From Halorhabdus rudnickae (GTDB lineage: Archaea; Halobacteriota; Halobacteria; Halobacteriales; Haloarculaceae): a stretch of 64,000 nt of DNA. The notes below the pieces were generated by a model, which had not been told where the DNA came from, made no database searches, and saw nothing but the letters and a program-made list of their open reading frames with translations. Positions 1-9,312 of the stretch are shown here, piece after piece (position 1 is the stretch's first letter; every line of letters starts with the position of its first letter). The position numbers and the translations under genes are program-made. The stretch lies in the NCBI RefSeq assembly GCF_900880625.1, contig NZ_CAAHFB010000001.1, positions 1,240,001 through 1,304,000 of the forward strand. The letters run 5' to 3'.

Positions 1-28
1 TTCGGGCCGCGTAGTCCCTGACACTCAT
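1..28 (-). CDS. Second ABC transporter permease, 5' end only
   Basis: Only the first nine codons are in the window (MSVRDYAAR). The start codon at 28-26 overlaps the stop codon of the preceding permease (27-25) in an ATGA arrangement, which implies translational coupling. BMP-type nucleoside importers normally carry two permeases behind the ATPase, so this is most likely the second permease. The assignment rests on position, since too little sequence is present for homology. Confidence 0.6.
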
Positions 29-1158
29 TGCTCGTCACCTCCCAAATCGAACGACTGGCCGGCCATCCGGAACAGCTCCGGGGCAGCCACGAACAGGATC
101 ACCAGCCCGATCACGCCGTCGATCAACTGCCGGGGGACGGGCGAAGACTGACTGATGAAATTCCCGCCCGATTCCAGGCCACCAAACAGGAGTCCAGCAG
201 GAATGACCGCCAGCGGGTTGTTCGCGCCGAGTAGACTGACCGCAATGGCGTCGAACCCAAACGTCGGAATCCCTGCGGGATTACTGTAATACGACAGCGT
301 CATGATGACGAACACCGCCCCAGTCAACCCCGCGACCATGCCAGAGAGCGTCATCGTTTTCATGATGGTCCGAGCCGCATCGACCCCAGAATAGACTGCT
401 GCCCGCTCCTGATGGCCGCTTGTCACCATGTCGTAGCCCGAACTCGTCCGTTCCATGATGACGTAGACGAGGACGGCAACAGCCAACGCAATGAGGATGC
501 CGATGATCGAAAACGACGAGGTATCGAAGACAAGTGACGGGAATGTAGCGTAGTCCGGGAAGTGGGCAGTTCGGACGAAAAACGTCCCTTCCGGCCGAAA
601 GAAGTTATCGATCAGCCAGAATACCATCCCCGTCGCGATGAAGTTCAACATGATGGTCGTGATGATCTCGTTAGCGTCGGCATAGGCTTTCAGCAAGCCA
701 GGGAAAGCTCCATAGAGTCCGCCGGCGACGATCGCGGCCAGGATGCCGGCAGTGATCAACAGGACACCGCCGATCGGACCAGTCGGGAAGAGGGGGGCCA
801 ACGAAATGATCGTCACCGCGGTCGCAAAGCCGCCGACGACCAGTTGGCCCTGGACGCCGATGTTGAACACGCCGGCCCGAAAGGCGATGGCGACGGCGAC
901 GCCAGCGAGAATGAAGCTCGTCGTCGATTTCAACGTCAGCGCAAAGCGATCGGCGCTCCCGAATGCCCCGTAGAGCATGTCCTCGAGAAACCGGATCGGA
1001 TCGTACCCCGAGGCGGTCACGATGACCAGGCCGGTGAGCAGCGCCAGCAGTGTCGAGGCGACGGCAATGGCCAGTCGTTCCCTGACAGTCGGATCCAGCA
1101 GTCGGTCGACTGCGCGTCCGATGGCCGCCCGAACGCGTGGCGTTGTCGGTTCAGCCAT
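25..1158 (-). CDS. ABC transporter permease, BMP/nucleoside (YufP-like) type
   Basis: A 377-residue integral membrane protein. After a short charged N-terminus (about residues 1-25) it has roughly eight to ten hydrophobic segments. The stretch AFRAGVFNIGVQGQLVVGG (about residues 90-109) matches the conserved NIG.EGQ-like signature of branched-chain/simple-sugar/nucleoside permeases. It lies two bases downstream of the ATPase stop and overlaps the next permease by four bases, so binding protein, ATPase and two permeases form one operon. It should form half of the membrane channel of an importer for nucleosides or a related ligand. The family assignment is firm; the substrate is inferred. Confidence 0.85.
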   Translation of the reverse strand: MAEPTTPRVRAAIGRAVDRLLDPTVRERLAIAVASTLLALLTGLVIVTASGYDPIRFLEDMLYGAFGSADRFALTLKSTTSFILAGVAVAIAFRAGVFNIGVQGQLVVGGFATAVTIISLAPLFPTGPIGGVLLITAGILAAIVAGGLYGAFPGLLKAYADANEIITTIMLNFIATGMVFWLIDNFFRPEGTFFVRTAHFPDYATFPSLVFDTSSFSIIGILIALAVAVLVYVIMERTSSGYDMVTSGHQERAAVYSGVDAARTIMKTMTLSGMVAGLTGAVFVIMTLSYYSNPAGIPTFGFDAIAVSLLGANNPLAVIPAGLLFGGLESGGNFISQSSPVPRQLIDGVIGLVILFVAAPELFRMAGQSFDLGGDEQ

Positions 1159-1160
1159 CG

Positions 1161-2735
1161 TCAGCGCTCACCTTTTTGAAGCGCGTCGGCGGCTGGCTCG
1201 TCTGTCATCGGGGGGCCAGAGCCGGTCATCATGAGTCCGAGTTCCTCTTCGGTGACCGTCGACGGGTCGACCACGTCGACGAATTCGCCTTCGTACATCA
1301 CGGCGATCCGGTCGGCCAGTTTCTGGATCTCGTCGAGCTTCGAGGAGGCGAGTATCACGGCCATTCCCTGATCGCGCATCTCGATCAAGCGATTGTGGAT
1401 AAACTCGATCGAACCGATATCGACCCCGTGGGTCGGGTTCATCGCGACGATCACGTCCGGATCGTGTTCGATCTCGCGACCGACGATGAACTTCTGCTGG
1501 TTGCCGCCCGAAAGCGACTCTGCGCTGGTGTCTGGATCGTTGGGCTGGATGTCGTACGTGTCGAGGATCGAGTCCGTGTGATCCCTGACGGCCTGCCAGT
1601 CGAGAAAGCCGTTTTCGGTGAACGAATCGATCGTCTGGTTGCCGAGCAACGCATTGCGAACCAGCGAGTAATCCATGACCAGTCCTTCGGCCACCCGATC
1701 TTCGGGGATGTACGTGATGCCCAACTCGATACGTTCACGACGATCCGTGCCGGTGATGTCCTCGCCATCGAACGTGATCGTGCCTTCGGTCGCAGGTCGC
1801 AAGCCAGTGAGTGCCTCGACGAATTCCGACTGGCCGTTACCCTGGACGCCAGCCACGCCAAGGATCTCGCCCTTTCGGACTGAAAAATTGACCCCCTTCA
1901 CCTGTTCGAGGCCGCGATCACCCTGGGCGTGCAGGTCCTCGACCGCGAAGACGTCCGCACCCGGTTCCGTCTCTCTGTCGTCTGTCTCGAAAAGGACGTC
2001 TCGGCCGACCATCATCCGAGCGAGTTCCTGGCGGGACGTCTCTTCGGCCTCAACCGTTCCGACAGCCTGGCCGTCACGCAACACGGTAATTTCGTCGGCC
2101 GCGCGCATCGCTTCGTTGAGTTTGTGCGTGATGAAGATCAACGAACGCCCTCGCGCGGAGAGTTCCTGCATCACGTCGAGCAAGGTTTCGACCTCCTGGG
2201 GCGTGAGCACGGCCGTCGGTTCGTCAAGCACCAGGATGTCAGCCTCTCGATAGAGGCTTTTGACGATTTCGACGCGCTGACGAACCCCAAGATCGAGTTC
2301 GCGAACCGGCGTGTCGAGGTATTGATCGACATCGAAACCATAATGTTCACAAATTTCTAACACGTCCTCCCTGGCGTCGTCCTGATCGACGAGACCGTTG
2401 TGGGTTGGTTCGTTGCCGAGTACAATGTTCTGGAGGACGGTCATCGGCTCGACGAGCTGGAAGTGCTGGTGGATCATGCCGACGCCTGCCTCGATCGCGT
2501 CCCGCGGTGAGTCAAAGGTGGTCGGCTCGCCGTTGATGATAACCTCACCGCTGTCCCGTTCGTAAAGCCCGTACAAAATACTCATCAGCGTTGTCTTGCC
2601 GGACCCGTTCTCGCCAAGCAAGGCGTGGACAGACCCTTCCTCGAGTGTGAAATCAACCTCGTCGTTGGCGACCACGTCGCCGAACCGCTTGGTGATCGCT
2701 CGCAGTTCTACGGCCGCAGTTCTATCTTGCGCCAT
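1161..2735 (-). CDS. ABC transporter ATP-binding protein, double-NBD nucleoside/sugar type
   Basis: 524 residues with two fused nucleotide-binding domains. The first has Walker A GENGSGKT at 41-48 and Walker B ILVLDEPT. The second has a degenerate P-loop (GVQGNGQSE, near 300) and a full signature motif LSGGNQQK. One canonical and one degenerate site is the usual pattern for RbsA/MglA/NupO-type ATPases that serve simple-sugar and nucleoside importers. It sits 33 bases after the binding-protein gene and 2 bases before the permease. It powers the importer from the cytoplasmic face of the membrane. Confidence 0.92.
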   Translation of the reverse strand: MAQDRTAAVELRAITKRFGDVVANDEVDFTLEEGSVHALLGENGSGKTTLMSILYGLYERDSGEVIINGEPTTFDSPRDAIEAGVGMIHQHFQLVEPMTVLQNIVLGNEPTHNGLVDQDDAREDVLEICEHYGFDVDQYLDTPVRELDLGVRQRVEIVKSLYREADILVLDEPTAVLTPQEVETLLDVMQELSARGRSLIFITHKLNEAMRAADEITVLRDGQAVGTVEAEETSRQELARMMVGRDVLFETDDRETEPGADVFAVEDLHAQGDRGLEQVKGVNFSVRKGEILGVAGVQGNGQSEFVEALTGLRPATEGTITFDGEDITGTDRRERIELGITYIPEDRVAEGLVMDYSLVRNALLGNQTIDSFTENGFLDWQAVRDHTDSILDTYDIQPNDPDTSAESLSGGNQQKFIVGREIEHDPDVIVAMNPTHGVDIGSIEFIHNRLIEMRDQGMAVILASSKLDEIQKLADRIAVMYEGEFVDVVDPSTVTEEELGLMMTGSGPPMTDEPAADALQKGER

Positions 2736-2768
2736 GGCTTGCTCTCGTGGAACTAAAACGGCGTTGCG

Positions 2769-3929
2769 TCAGTCCTGACAGCCAGCGGCAGTACACGGCA
2801 CGTTGATGTCTCCGTTGGCGATCGCCTGTCGTGCCTCTTCGAGGTTCTGGTCGACGACATCCGGGAGTTCAGAACCGATCGCCTGGCCCTTTACCAGTGC
2901 CACACCGTCTTCGGCGACACCGAGGACGTTGCGTCCGGAGACACTGTCGAAATCATCCTCGACAACAGCTTGGGCAACTTCTCGTGTCCCTTCATTGATG
3001 AATTTGACTGCCGACCCCATAATGACGTCCTGATACTCCGGTAACGTCTTCGACTGGTCGGCGTCGACGCCGATAGCGAATCGGCTGGCGCTCTGTGCAG
3101 CGGGGAAAACACCCTGGCCGGCGGCCGCCGCGGCCTGGTAGACAATGTCGGCACCGCTGTCGTACTGGGAACTGGCGATGTTGGTCGCCTTCTGGGTGTC
3201 CTGGTAGTTGCCAATGTATCCGACGCTAACGTCCGTTTCCTCGTTAACCCACCCGACACCGGCCTTGTAAGCGCGTTCGAACGCGTTGATCAGCGGGCCG
3301 TCGACGCCACCGACAAACCCGACCTGGGCACTGTCTGGATCGGTCGAATTACCTTCATAGGAAAAGTCTCGCGTCGTCATCGTCCCGGCCATCACGCCGG
3401 CAAGGAACGACATCTCGTGGTTCGCCCAGACGTATCCCGCGACGTTGGGCTGCTCGACGTGATCGTTGATAATCATCCACTGCTGGCCAGGGTATTCCTC
3501 GGCGTTCGTCTGGAGCGCAGGTTTGTGCTGATACCCGACGAGGACGATCACATCGTAACTGGGGTTCGTACTCGACGCCAGGTTCGACTGCACCGACTGG
3601 TAGTTCGACGGTGACGTCTCCTCAACCTGGTTGAGCGAGATGTCGTACTCTTCAGCGGCCGTCTCCAGGCCCTGGACGGCGAGAGTATTGAACGCCTGGT
3701 CTCCAAACCCGGCCGAGCTTGAGACGATAGCGATGTTCGTCGTCTCCCCACCGCCGCCACCGTCTCCACCTCCCGGCTCGGTCGTTGTGTCGCCCCCGCT
3801 ACAGCCAGCAAGGGTAAGAGCGCTCGCCATGGCCGCACCACCTTTGAGCACGGAACGACGGTCCAGAACCGTCGACGAATCCGTCACGGTGTGAGTCCTC
3901 GGTCCCATGTTGTCACTTTTCTGCGCCAT
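2769..3929 (-). CDS. BMP-family substrate-binding lipoprotein
   Basis: 386 residues. The N-terminus carries a twin-arginine motif (DRRSVLKGG, RR at 24-25) and a lipobox LAGC with the lipidated Cys at 43, followed by a Gly/Thr linker. This indicates Tat export and lipid anchoring, typical of haloarchaeal binding proteins. The mature part reads as a Bmp/PnrA-like periplasmic-binding fold (IAIVSSSAGFGDQAFN, then GFVGGVDGPLINAFERAYKAG), the family that binds purine nucleosides in bacteria. A second in-frame Met at residue 8 is an alternative start. It is the first gene of the operon and is preceded by an AT-rich leader. Nucleoside binding is inferred from the family. Confidence 0.9.
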   Translation of the reverse strand: MAQKSDNMGPRTHTVTDSSTVLDRRSVLKGGAAMASALTLAGCSGGDTTTEPGGGDGGGGGETTNIAIVSSSAGFGDQAFNTLAVQGLETAAEEYDISLNQVEETSPSNYQSVQSNLASSTNPSYDVIVLVGYQHKPALQTNAEEYPGQQWMIINDHVEQPNVAGYVWANHEMSFLAGVMAGTMTTRDFSYEGNSTDPDSAQVGFVGGVDGPLINAFERAYKAGVGWVNEETDVSVGYIGNYQDTQKATNIASSQYDSGADIVYQAAAAAGQGVFPAAQSASRFAIGVDADQSKTLPEYQDVIMGSAVKFINEGTREVAQAVVEDDFDSVSGRNVLGVAEDGVALVKGQAIGSELPDVVDQNLEEARQAIANGDINVPCTAAGCQD

Positions 3930-4210
3930 AATACATGATTAAAAATGGAAATAGATAAAGGTACTGATGAAGGCATTTTTCATCACATAGAAATGCGTGG
4001 TTCGACGGGCTGTCATCCGTGATTCCACATCCAGAAGTGAATTTGGTTTATGTGAAAGTAGGGAAAATTCTACTAGTAAATATTTTGAATCGAATAAGAA
4101 GAGTTCAGTTTTTGGTATGTAACGGTCCCAAAGAGCGGGTAAGGACACACAGGTCTCACCTGTGCCATCCAGACAAGCCAAAACTCAGGCAGAGCATCAA
4201 AGAGTGTAGA
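3930..4210 (-). promoter_or_regulatory. AT-rich promoter region of the BMP transporter operon
   Basis: This stretch lies upstream of the binding-protein gene and downstream of the isomerase gene that reads the same way. It is clearly AT-richer than its surroundings, especially next to the start codon (3930-3985) and at 4070-4110. No gene is recognisable. A separate operon promoter is the likely content; the exact BRE/TATA positions were not resolved. Confidence 0.45.
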
Positions 4211-5179
4211 TTATTCCCAGTAGACCTCACCGGGTGTGGTCGTGAATACGACTCGCTGGAGCACGTCGACAGCTTTCTCCAGACCCTCTCGACCAGACGT
4301 CAGGGAGTCCTCGTGTTCGATAGACATCACGTCGTCGTAGCCGACCATCCGTAGGGTAGAGACGATGTCCTTCCAGTGTTCCTCACCGTGGCCGTATCCG
4401 ATCGACCGGAAAATCCACGACCGGTTGACTTCATCGCTGTAGGTGGTCGTATCGAGAACCCCCTTCTCGCGGACATTCGCGTCGTAGATGTTGGTGTCCT
4501 TGGCGTGGAAATGATAGATTGCATCGGCCCCACCGAGCAGTCGGATCGCCTCAGTCGGGTCGATCCCTTGCCAGTAGAGGTGCGAGGGATCGAGATTCGC
4601 ACCGATCCGATCTGATGTCGCCTCGCGCAGTTCCAGCAGCCCCGTCGGTTCGTAAATGAACATGTTGGGATGCATCTCGATGGCAATGTCAACGCCATGG
4701 TCCTCGGCCAGGTGACCGATTTCGGCCCAGTATTCAGAGACGACTTCCCACTGATACTCCTCGGCCTCGGCGTGTTCGGTCGGCCACGGTGCTGTGATCC
4801 AATTAGGGACTTCGTCGTTGGGACCACCGGCCGGGAGTCCCGAGAAGCACGTTACCGTGTTCACGTCCAGTTGGTCAGCGAGCCGAATCGTTTCGCGAAG
4901 TTCCGTGTCCGCCCGCTCGGCCGTCTCCTCGTCGGGATGAACCGGATTGTTGTGGGTCGCCAACGCGCTGATAGACATGTCGTACTCCTCGAGCGTATCG
5001 AGCAATGCCGCCTGCTCGTCTGGGTCGTCGAGAACGGCACGTCGCTCGATGTGGGGTTGTCCCGGATGGCCACCGGTCCCTAATTCGACGGCGTCGACGC
5101 CGAGCGAATCCAGGTACGACAGCGTGCTTTCGAGTGACTCGTCTTTCAACGGAACGGTAAGTACGCCAATTTGCATCAC
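4211..5179 (-). CDS. Sugar phosphate isomerase/epimerase-like TIM-barrel protein
   Basis: 322 residues of the xylose-isomerase-like TIM-barrel (AP endonuclease 2) superfamily. Visible family marks are VDAVELGTGG near the N-terminus, DIAIEMHP in mid-protein, GANLDPSHLYWQG (metal ligands) and IYHFHAKD, ending with MSIEHEDS. These Glu/Asp/His positions normally bind a divalent metal for isomerisation or epimerisation of a sugar or polyol. It lies next to Gfo/Idh/MocA oxidoreductases, the usual partner in inositol-like or oxidised-sugar catabolism. The real substrate cannot be read from sequence. Confidence 0.85.
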   Translation of the reverse strand: MMQIGVLTVPLKDESLESTLSYLDSLGVDAVELGTGGHPGQPHIERRAVLDDPDEQAALLDTLEEYDMSISALATHNNPVHPDEETAERADTELRETIRLADQLDVNTVTCFSGLPAGGPNDEVPNWITAPWPTEHAEAEEYQWEVVSEYWAEIGHLAEDHGVDIAIEMHPNMFIYEPTGLLELREATSDRIGANLDPSHLYWQGIDPTEAIRLLGGADAIYHFHAKDTNIYDANVREKGVLDTTTYSDEVNRSWIFRSIGYGHGEEHWKDIVSTLRMVGYDDVMSIEHEDSLTSGREGLEKAVDVLQRVVFTTTPGEVYWE

Positions 5180-5430
5180 CAGTAAATTTCAAAATTTGGG
5201 GTTTTAAGTCTTGGGGCGGCCGAAACGGCGAAGACGGAGACATCCGTTCGTCATGCCCGACATCATTTATAAATATGCATTCAATCATGATTTACTGCCC
5301 GTGACGTGTCACCTCGATCAGGACGCACGGGACAGCTGATACTACTACCTGGCCCAACAATGGATTCTAGCCCCAGAAACGTCGAAAAAGAGTCTCTAAG
5401 TCCCCCCAGACAACATACGAGGTGCGGACT

Positions 5431-5440
5431 AAAAATATAA
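5431..5440 (+). promoter_or_regulatory. TATA-like box for the first Gfo/Idh gene
   Basis: The sequence aaaaatataa lies about 37 bases before the ATG at 5477, a good distance for an archaeal TATA box with a short leader. It sits in a 297-base gene-free stretch (5180-5476) that also serves the divergent isomerase gene. A short inverted pair, atgta...tacat, lies between box and start and could be a regulator site. Confidence 0.5.
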
Positions 5441-5476
5441 GAAACGACTATGTATGTTGAGTAACTACATCACGCT

Positions 5477-6688
5477 ATGGCTTCTGAAACGTTCGGCATT
5501 GGTTTCGTCAGTGCAGGGTTCATTACGAGTGAGGCTCACGTCCCAAGCCTCGAGTACATTCCCGACGCAGAAGTAGCCGCGATCCACGAATTGGATCGTA
5601 AACGCGCCGAGGACCTCGCCGAAGACAGTCGGGACCTGGGGGTTGGCAATCCGAACATCTACGGTGAGGACGAACTAGCCGAAATGGTCGCCGATACCGA
5701 CGTCGACGCCGTCTGGGTTACCAGTCCCAATTTCACGCGGAAAGACGTCGTCGAGGGAATCGTCGAGGCCGTCGAAGACGGGGCGACTCTCCAGGGCATC
5801 GCCATGGAGAAACCGATCGCGAGGAACGTCGACGAGGCCAACCGAATCCTCGAGCGCGTCGAAGACGCCGGGTTGCCCCACGCCTATCTGGAGAACTGGG
5901 TCCACGAACCTGCCATCGAAGACATGCGGGAACTCCTCTGGGAGCAAGGCCGCGACGCCGGGCGACCCTACATCGCACGCGCTCAGGCCGAGCACGGCGG
6001 GCCACACTCGGCGTGGTTCTGGAATGGGAAGCTACAGGGAGGGGGCGCGCTCACGGACATGCTGGTCCACGCGATGGGTGGCAACGACTACCTCTTGACC
6101 GATCCGGAGGGCAGCAAGCTCGAACCGGTGGCCGTCTCCGCAGACACAGAGACGTTGAAGTGGAGCCGCGAGGAATACGCAGCCCAACTCGAGGAAGAGT
6201 ACGGCGTCGACTACGAGGACTCCCCGGCCGACGACTACGCCCGGGTGACGATTCGCTACGAGGACGAAAAGGGCCGGCCAGTCATCTCGGAAGCGGCCGG
6301 CTCCTGGTGTTACGTCGGGTCGGGGGTCAGTCGAACCGTCGAACTGCTCGGCCCGGAATACTCCGGACAAGTCCGGACAGACGACGATTCCTCGAGCATC
6401 TTCCTCTCAGACGAGCTGTCGGGCGAGGGCTGGGCTGAGAAACAAACCGCCACGAGTGGGCGAATGCCGATCGACGCCGAAGTCGTCGTCAACAGCGGGT
6501 ACGTCGGTGAGAACCGAGACGCGATCGACGCGTTCCGTGACGGCGAGAACGGACGGTTCGACCTCGAGGACGGCTTGCGGATGATCGAATTGAGTATGGC
6601 CGCCTACAGGGCCGCAGAAGACGGCGAAGAAGTCGATCTCGCCACGGCCGATCTGGACGGGTATCGACCGCCGCCAGCCCGCGAATAG
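5477..6688 (+). CDS. Gfo/Idh/MocA family oxidoreductase
   Basis: 403 residues. The N-terminal Rossmann fold starts with IGFVSAGFITSEAH, a variant of the usual nucleotide-binding glycine loop. The family EKP motif is present (AMEKPIARN, near residue 113), where Lys is the catalytic proton relay. The C-terminal alpha/beta substrate domain follows. The family uses NAD(P) to oxidise or reduce sugars, inositols or their derivatives. It is divergent from the isomerase gene at 4211-5179 and close to a second Gfo/Idh gene on the other strand, so the group probably processes one imported sugar or cyclitol. Confidence 0.88.
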   Translation: MASETFGIGFVSAGFITSEAHVPSLEYIPDAEVAAIHELDRKRAEDLAEDSRDLGVGNPNIYGEDELAEMVADTDVDAVWVTSPNFTRKDVVEGIVEAVEDGATLQGIAMEKPIARNVDEANRILERVEDAGLPHAYLENWVHEPAIEDMRELLWEQGRDAGRPYIARAQAEHGGPHSAWFWNGKLQGGGALTDMLVHAMGGNDYLLTDPEGSKLEPVAVSADTETLKWSREEYAAQLEEEYGVDYEDSPADDYARVTIRYEDEKGRPVISEAAGSWCYVGSGVSRTVELLGPEYSGQVRTDDDSSSIFLSDELSGEGWAEKQTATSGRMPIDAEVVVNSGYVGENRDAIDAFRDGENGRFDLEDGLRMIELSMAAYRAAEDGEEVDLATADLDGYRPPPARE

Positions 6689-6718
6689 CGCCGTCCAGAA
6701 GCCGATTTTCGCTGCGAA

Positions 6719-7750
6719 CTACGCTACCAACTCGAGGCGCTCACCAGCCGCAGCACTCCGGCGAGCGGTCTCGACGATTCGGTGGGCCTCCCGACAGAAA
6801 ACTGGGTCGCACGGACCCTCGGGATCGTTGTCAGTCTCCAGCAGGTGGACGATGTACGCGACGAGATTCTCGTAGCGGTCGGCCAGTGGATCGGCCTCGA
6901 CGCCGTAGCCTTCTGGATCGTCTCGGGTCGTGACATACACGTCGTGACCGCTGACGCGCGTACTGATCGAACCCCCGGTCCCAACGAGTTCGTAACCCTT
7001 CGGCGGCGTGGGCTCGATCTCCCAGGGACTGGTCAACATCCGCCAGGTCGTCTGAAACGCACTCATACCCTCGTCGTAGCGTGCGATCGTGGAACTCTGG
7101 ACATCGACCGCCATGTCCGCAGGGACGTAGGTATCGCTTGTTACTGACTCGGGGAGTTCGCCGCCGCGGAACCACGTCGAGAACGTCGCGCCATAGCCAA
7201 GGTAGTCAAGCATCGACCCGCCGCCGTCCTCGGGATCGTAGAACCAACTTCCCTCGGGTGGTGCGCCCGCGTTGCCGCCGTAATACTGAACCTCGACAAC
7301 ATCGCCGATCGTACCCTCATCGACGAAGCGCTTGACCGTGTGGTTGACCGGATCCCAGGTCACGGGCCAGTTGACGACGAACAGTTCGTTCTCGACCGCA
7401 TCGAGCATGCGGTCGGCGTCGGCCAGCGAGACGGCCAGTGGCTTCTCGATGGCGAGAGCTTCGAGGTCGAATTCGGTGACGCGCTCGACGAAATCGGCGT
7501 GCAAGGAGTTGCGCGGACACCCGAGAACGACGTCGGGTGCCGTCTCTTCGAGACAGCGCTCGAGGTCATCGAAGACGGCTGCCTCGGGGATGTCGAGATC
7601 CGAGAGGGCCTGCTCGAGTGATCCGGTCGAGGTCGACGGATCCTCGTCACAAACACCCACAAGTTCTGTCTCCGGATGATCGCGAACCCACTCGAGATTG
7701 GTGTTCATGTGCATCTGATCGAAGTTCGCACCGACGACGCGATAGACCAT
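6719..7750 (-). CDS. Gfo/Idh/MocA family oxidoreductase, second copy
   Basis: 343 residues from the ATG at 7750 (MVYRVVGANFDQMHMN). The open frame runs upstream to 8092, but that extension is Ser/Arg-rich, unlike haloarchaeal protein, and contains the natural AT-rich promoter, so it was rejected. The nucleotide-binding start is atypical (VGANFDQMH), with VVLGCPRNSLH and the catalytic motif IEKPLAVS present. It shares little with the neighbouring Gfo/Idh protein, so the pair probably does different steps. It is convergent with that gene, 30 bases apart. Confidence 0.85.
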   Translation of the reverse strand: MVYRVVGANFDQMHMNTNLEWVRDHPETELVGVCDEDPSTSTGSLEQALSDLDIPEAAVFDDLERCLEETAPDVVLGCPRNSLHADFVERVTEFDLEALAIEKPLAVSLADADRMLDAVENELFVVNWPVTWDPVNHTVKRFVDEGTIGDVVEVQYYGGNAGAPPEGSWFYDPEDGGGSMLDYLGYGATFSTWFRGGELPESVTSDTYVPADMAVDVQSSTIARYDEGMSAFQTTWRMLTSPWEIEPTPPKGYELVGTGGSISTRVSGHDVYVTTRDDPEGYGVEADPLADRYENLVAYIVHLLETDNDPEGPCDPVFCREAHRIVETARRSAAAGERLELVA

Positions 7751-7883
7751 ACTCGATATATATTCGAAAACAATAATGAATGTTTCTAGGCAAGGAGTGA
7801 CCACCAGTGACTCGAAGGTCCCCTTAGCGCGGACGTACCTCCATTGGAACCGTAGGTGCCACCTGTTCCGGAAAGAAACTCGT

Positions 7884-8882
7884 TCACAGACCTTCGCGTT
7901 CGACGTGCTTGCTGAGCGCCGGTGGCTGATCCGGGTCAACCCCTCGATCTCTAGCCAGAACGAACGTGAGTCGCTGGATCGCTTTGAGCGTGTAGAGGAA
8001 CTGTGGGCGGCCGACTGGGATGGCAATCGACGCCTCGACGGCAAGGTCGGTGGTATCGGGATGGATAGCCACGACCCGCCCACCAGCGTCACGCAGTTCC
8101 TCGAGAAGAGGTTCGTAGTGATCGATCATCGTGGGATCGCTGAGGACCAACAGCACAGGATCGCCCGATACGTTCGCCATCGGCCCATGACTGATCTCCA
8201 TGGCCGGCATGGGCGTCGAGTGAAGCAATGGTCCTTCGCCGAACTTCCGAGCAGCTTCGCCGGCCAGCGCGTAGTCGATCCCTGTCCCGAGTGTATAGGC
8301 ATGGCTGGCGTCTCGGAACACGTCAACGGCTGTATCGAAGTCCCGATCCGCGATCGATCGACACGTCTCAGCCGACCACGTGGAGCCCAGATTTCCGTCG
8401 TCGGCTGCCTCGGTCAGCAGGATCGAGGCCACGACGGCGGCATCGACGGACTTGGTCGCGAGGATCGACTCCTCGGTCCCAGCTGGCGTGACGTAAGCGT
8501 GATCAGCGAGTTCCGAAAGCGCCGATCCCGCCGTGTTCGTGATCGCGACCGTCCGCGCGCCCGCTTCGACCGCCGCCTCGAACGCCTGGACGGTCTCAGT
8601 CGTCTCGCCCGACTGCGAGTAGGCGACAACGACCGTCTCCTTGTCGACTGCATACTCGCCGAAGTAGAACTCCGAGGCCGTGATAGCCTCGGCGTCGGTG
8701 CCTGCGTCGCGGAACCAGTGTGCTGCCATCGTACCCACCCAGGACGAAGAGCCACACCCCAGGAAGTAGTAGCGAGACGCCGGGGCAATCGCGTCGGCGA
8801 TCGTCGACAGCGCGGGTCGCTCATCGAACGTCGCTTCGATCGCGGCACAGCCGTCACGTATCTCCGTGTCAGTGACTGTCAT
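7884..8882 (-). CDS. SIS-domain sugar-phosphate isomerase/deaminase (AgaS/GlmS-isomerase like)
   Basis: 332 residues with two tandem SIS domains. The first contains YYFLGCGSSSWVGTMAA and SQSGETTETVQA, the sugar-phosphate-binding Ser/Thr loops. The second contains TLGTGIDYALAGEAARK and FGEGPLLHSTPMPAMEISHG, matching the isomerase half of GlmS and AgaS-type proteins. There is no glutaminase domain, so it should act as an aldose-ketose isomerase or amino-sugar-phosphate deaminase rather than as GlmS. It reads in the same direction as the second Gfo/Idh gene and lies just downstream of a decayed ROK kinase, suggesting an amino-sugar pathway. Confidence 0.88.
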   Translation of the reverse strand: MTVTDTEIRDGCAAIEATFDERPALSTIADAIAPASRYYFLGCGSSSWVGTMAAHWFRDAGTDAEAITASEFYFGEYAVDKETVVVAYSQSGETTETVQAFEAAVEAGARTVAITNTAGSALSELADHAYVTPAGTEESILATKSVDAAVVASILLTEAADDGNLGSTWSAETCRSIADRDFDTAVDVFRDASHAYTLGTGIDYALAGEAARKFGEGPLLHSTPMPAMEISHGPMANVSGDPVLLVLSDPTMIDHYEPLLEELRDAGGRVVAIHPDTTDLAVEASIAIPVGRPQFLYTLKAIQRLTFVLARDRGVDPDQPPALSKHVEREGL

Positions 8883-8954
8883 GACCTCATTTTGATCGGA
8901 AAATGATGATAGTAGCTGTCCGAACTAAACTCTTTCGAGAAGGAGATACCGATA

Positions 8955-9223
8955 TCAGGCGTGATACAGGTCGAGGTCAGCTACCGTCACAGACGCGATC
9001 GCACCTAACAACTCCAGATCGGCGCCCAGCGACGTAATCTCGACGCTCGGACGGGAGACGAAACGTAGTCATCGAGGTGCCGTTCGATCCCCCTAAGTAC
9101 GACCTCGGGATTGTTGAGAGCGACGCCGCCAAGTGTGACGACCCCAGGGTTGACGATGTTGATCATGCCCCCGAGTCCCGCCGCGTTGTACCGACCGATG
9201 CGTACGATAGCCGGTACCGGCAC
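8955..9223 (-). pseudogene. ROK-family sugar kinase, C-terminal remnant with frameshift
   Basis: The minus strand from 9223 encodes a stretch ending in AAGLGGMINIVNPGVVTLGG, the typical C-terminal segment of ROK kinases, followed by NNPEVVLRGIERHLDDYV. Near 9060 the frame shifts. The next frame continues with VSRPSVEITSLGADLELLG and a terminal LYHA before a stop at 8955, exactly how ROK proteins end. A stop codon sits just upstream of 9223 and the N-terminal ATPase half is absent. The remnant lies 72 bases before the SIS gene on the same strand, so it was once probably in the same operon. Confidence 0.8.
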
Positions 9224-9312
9224 CCAGATCCCGACCTAGAAGCCCCCGATGGCGGGTGAACCGCCCCGGGACGCCCGGTGTTTAAGCCGCTGCCGATCGC
9301 AGTGTCGTGGTG

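Noticed and set aside
6719-8092. Long frame that extends the second Gfo/Idh gene by 114 codons
   Set aside because: The extension is rich in Ser and Arg, contains the natural AT-rich promoter, and lacks family similarity; the start was set at 7750.
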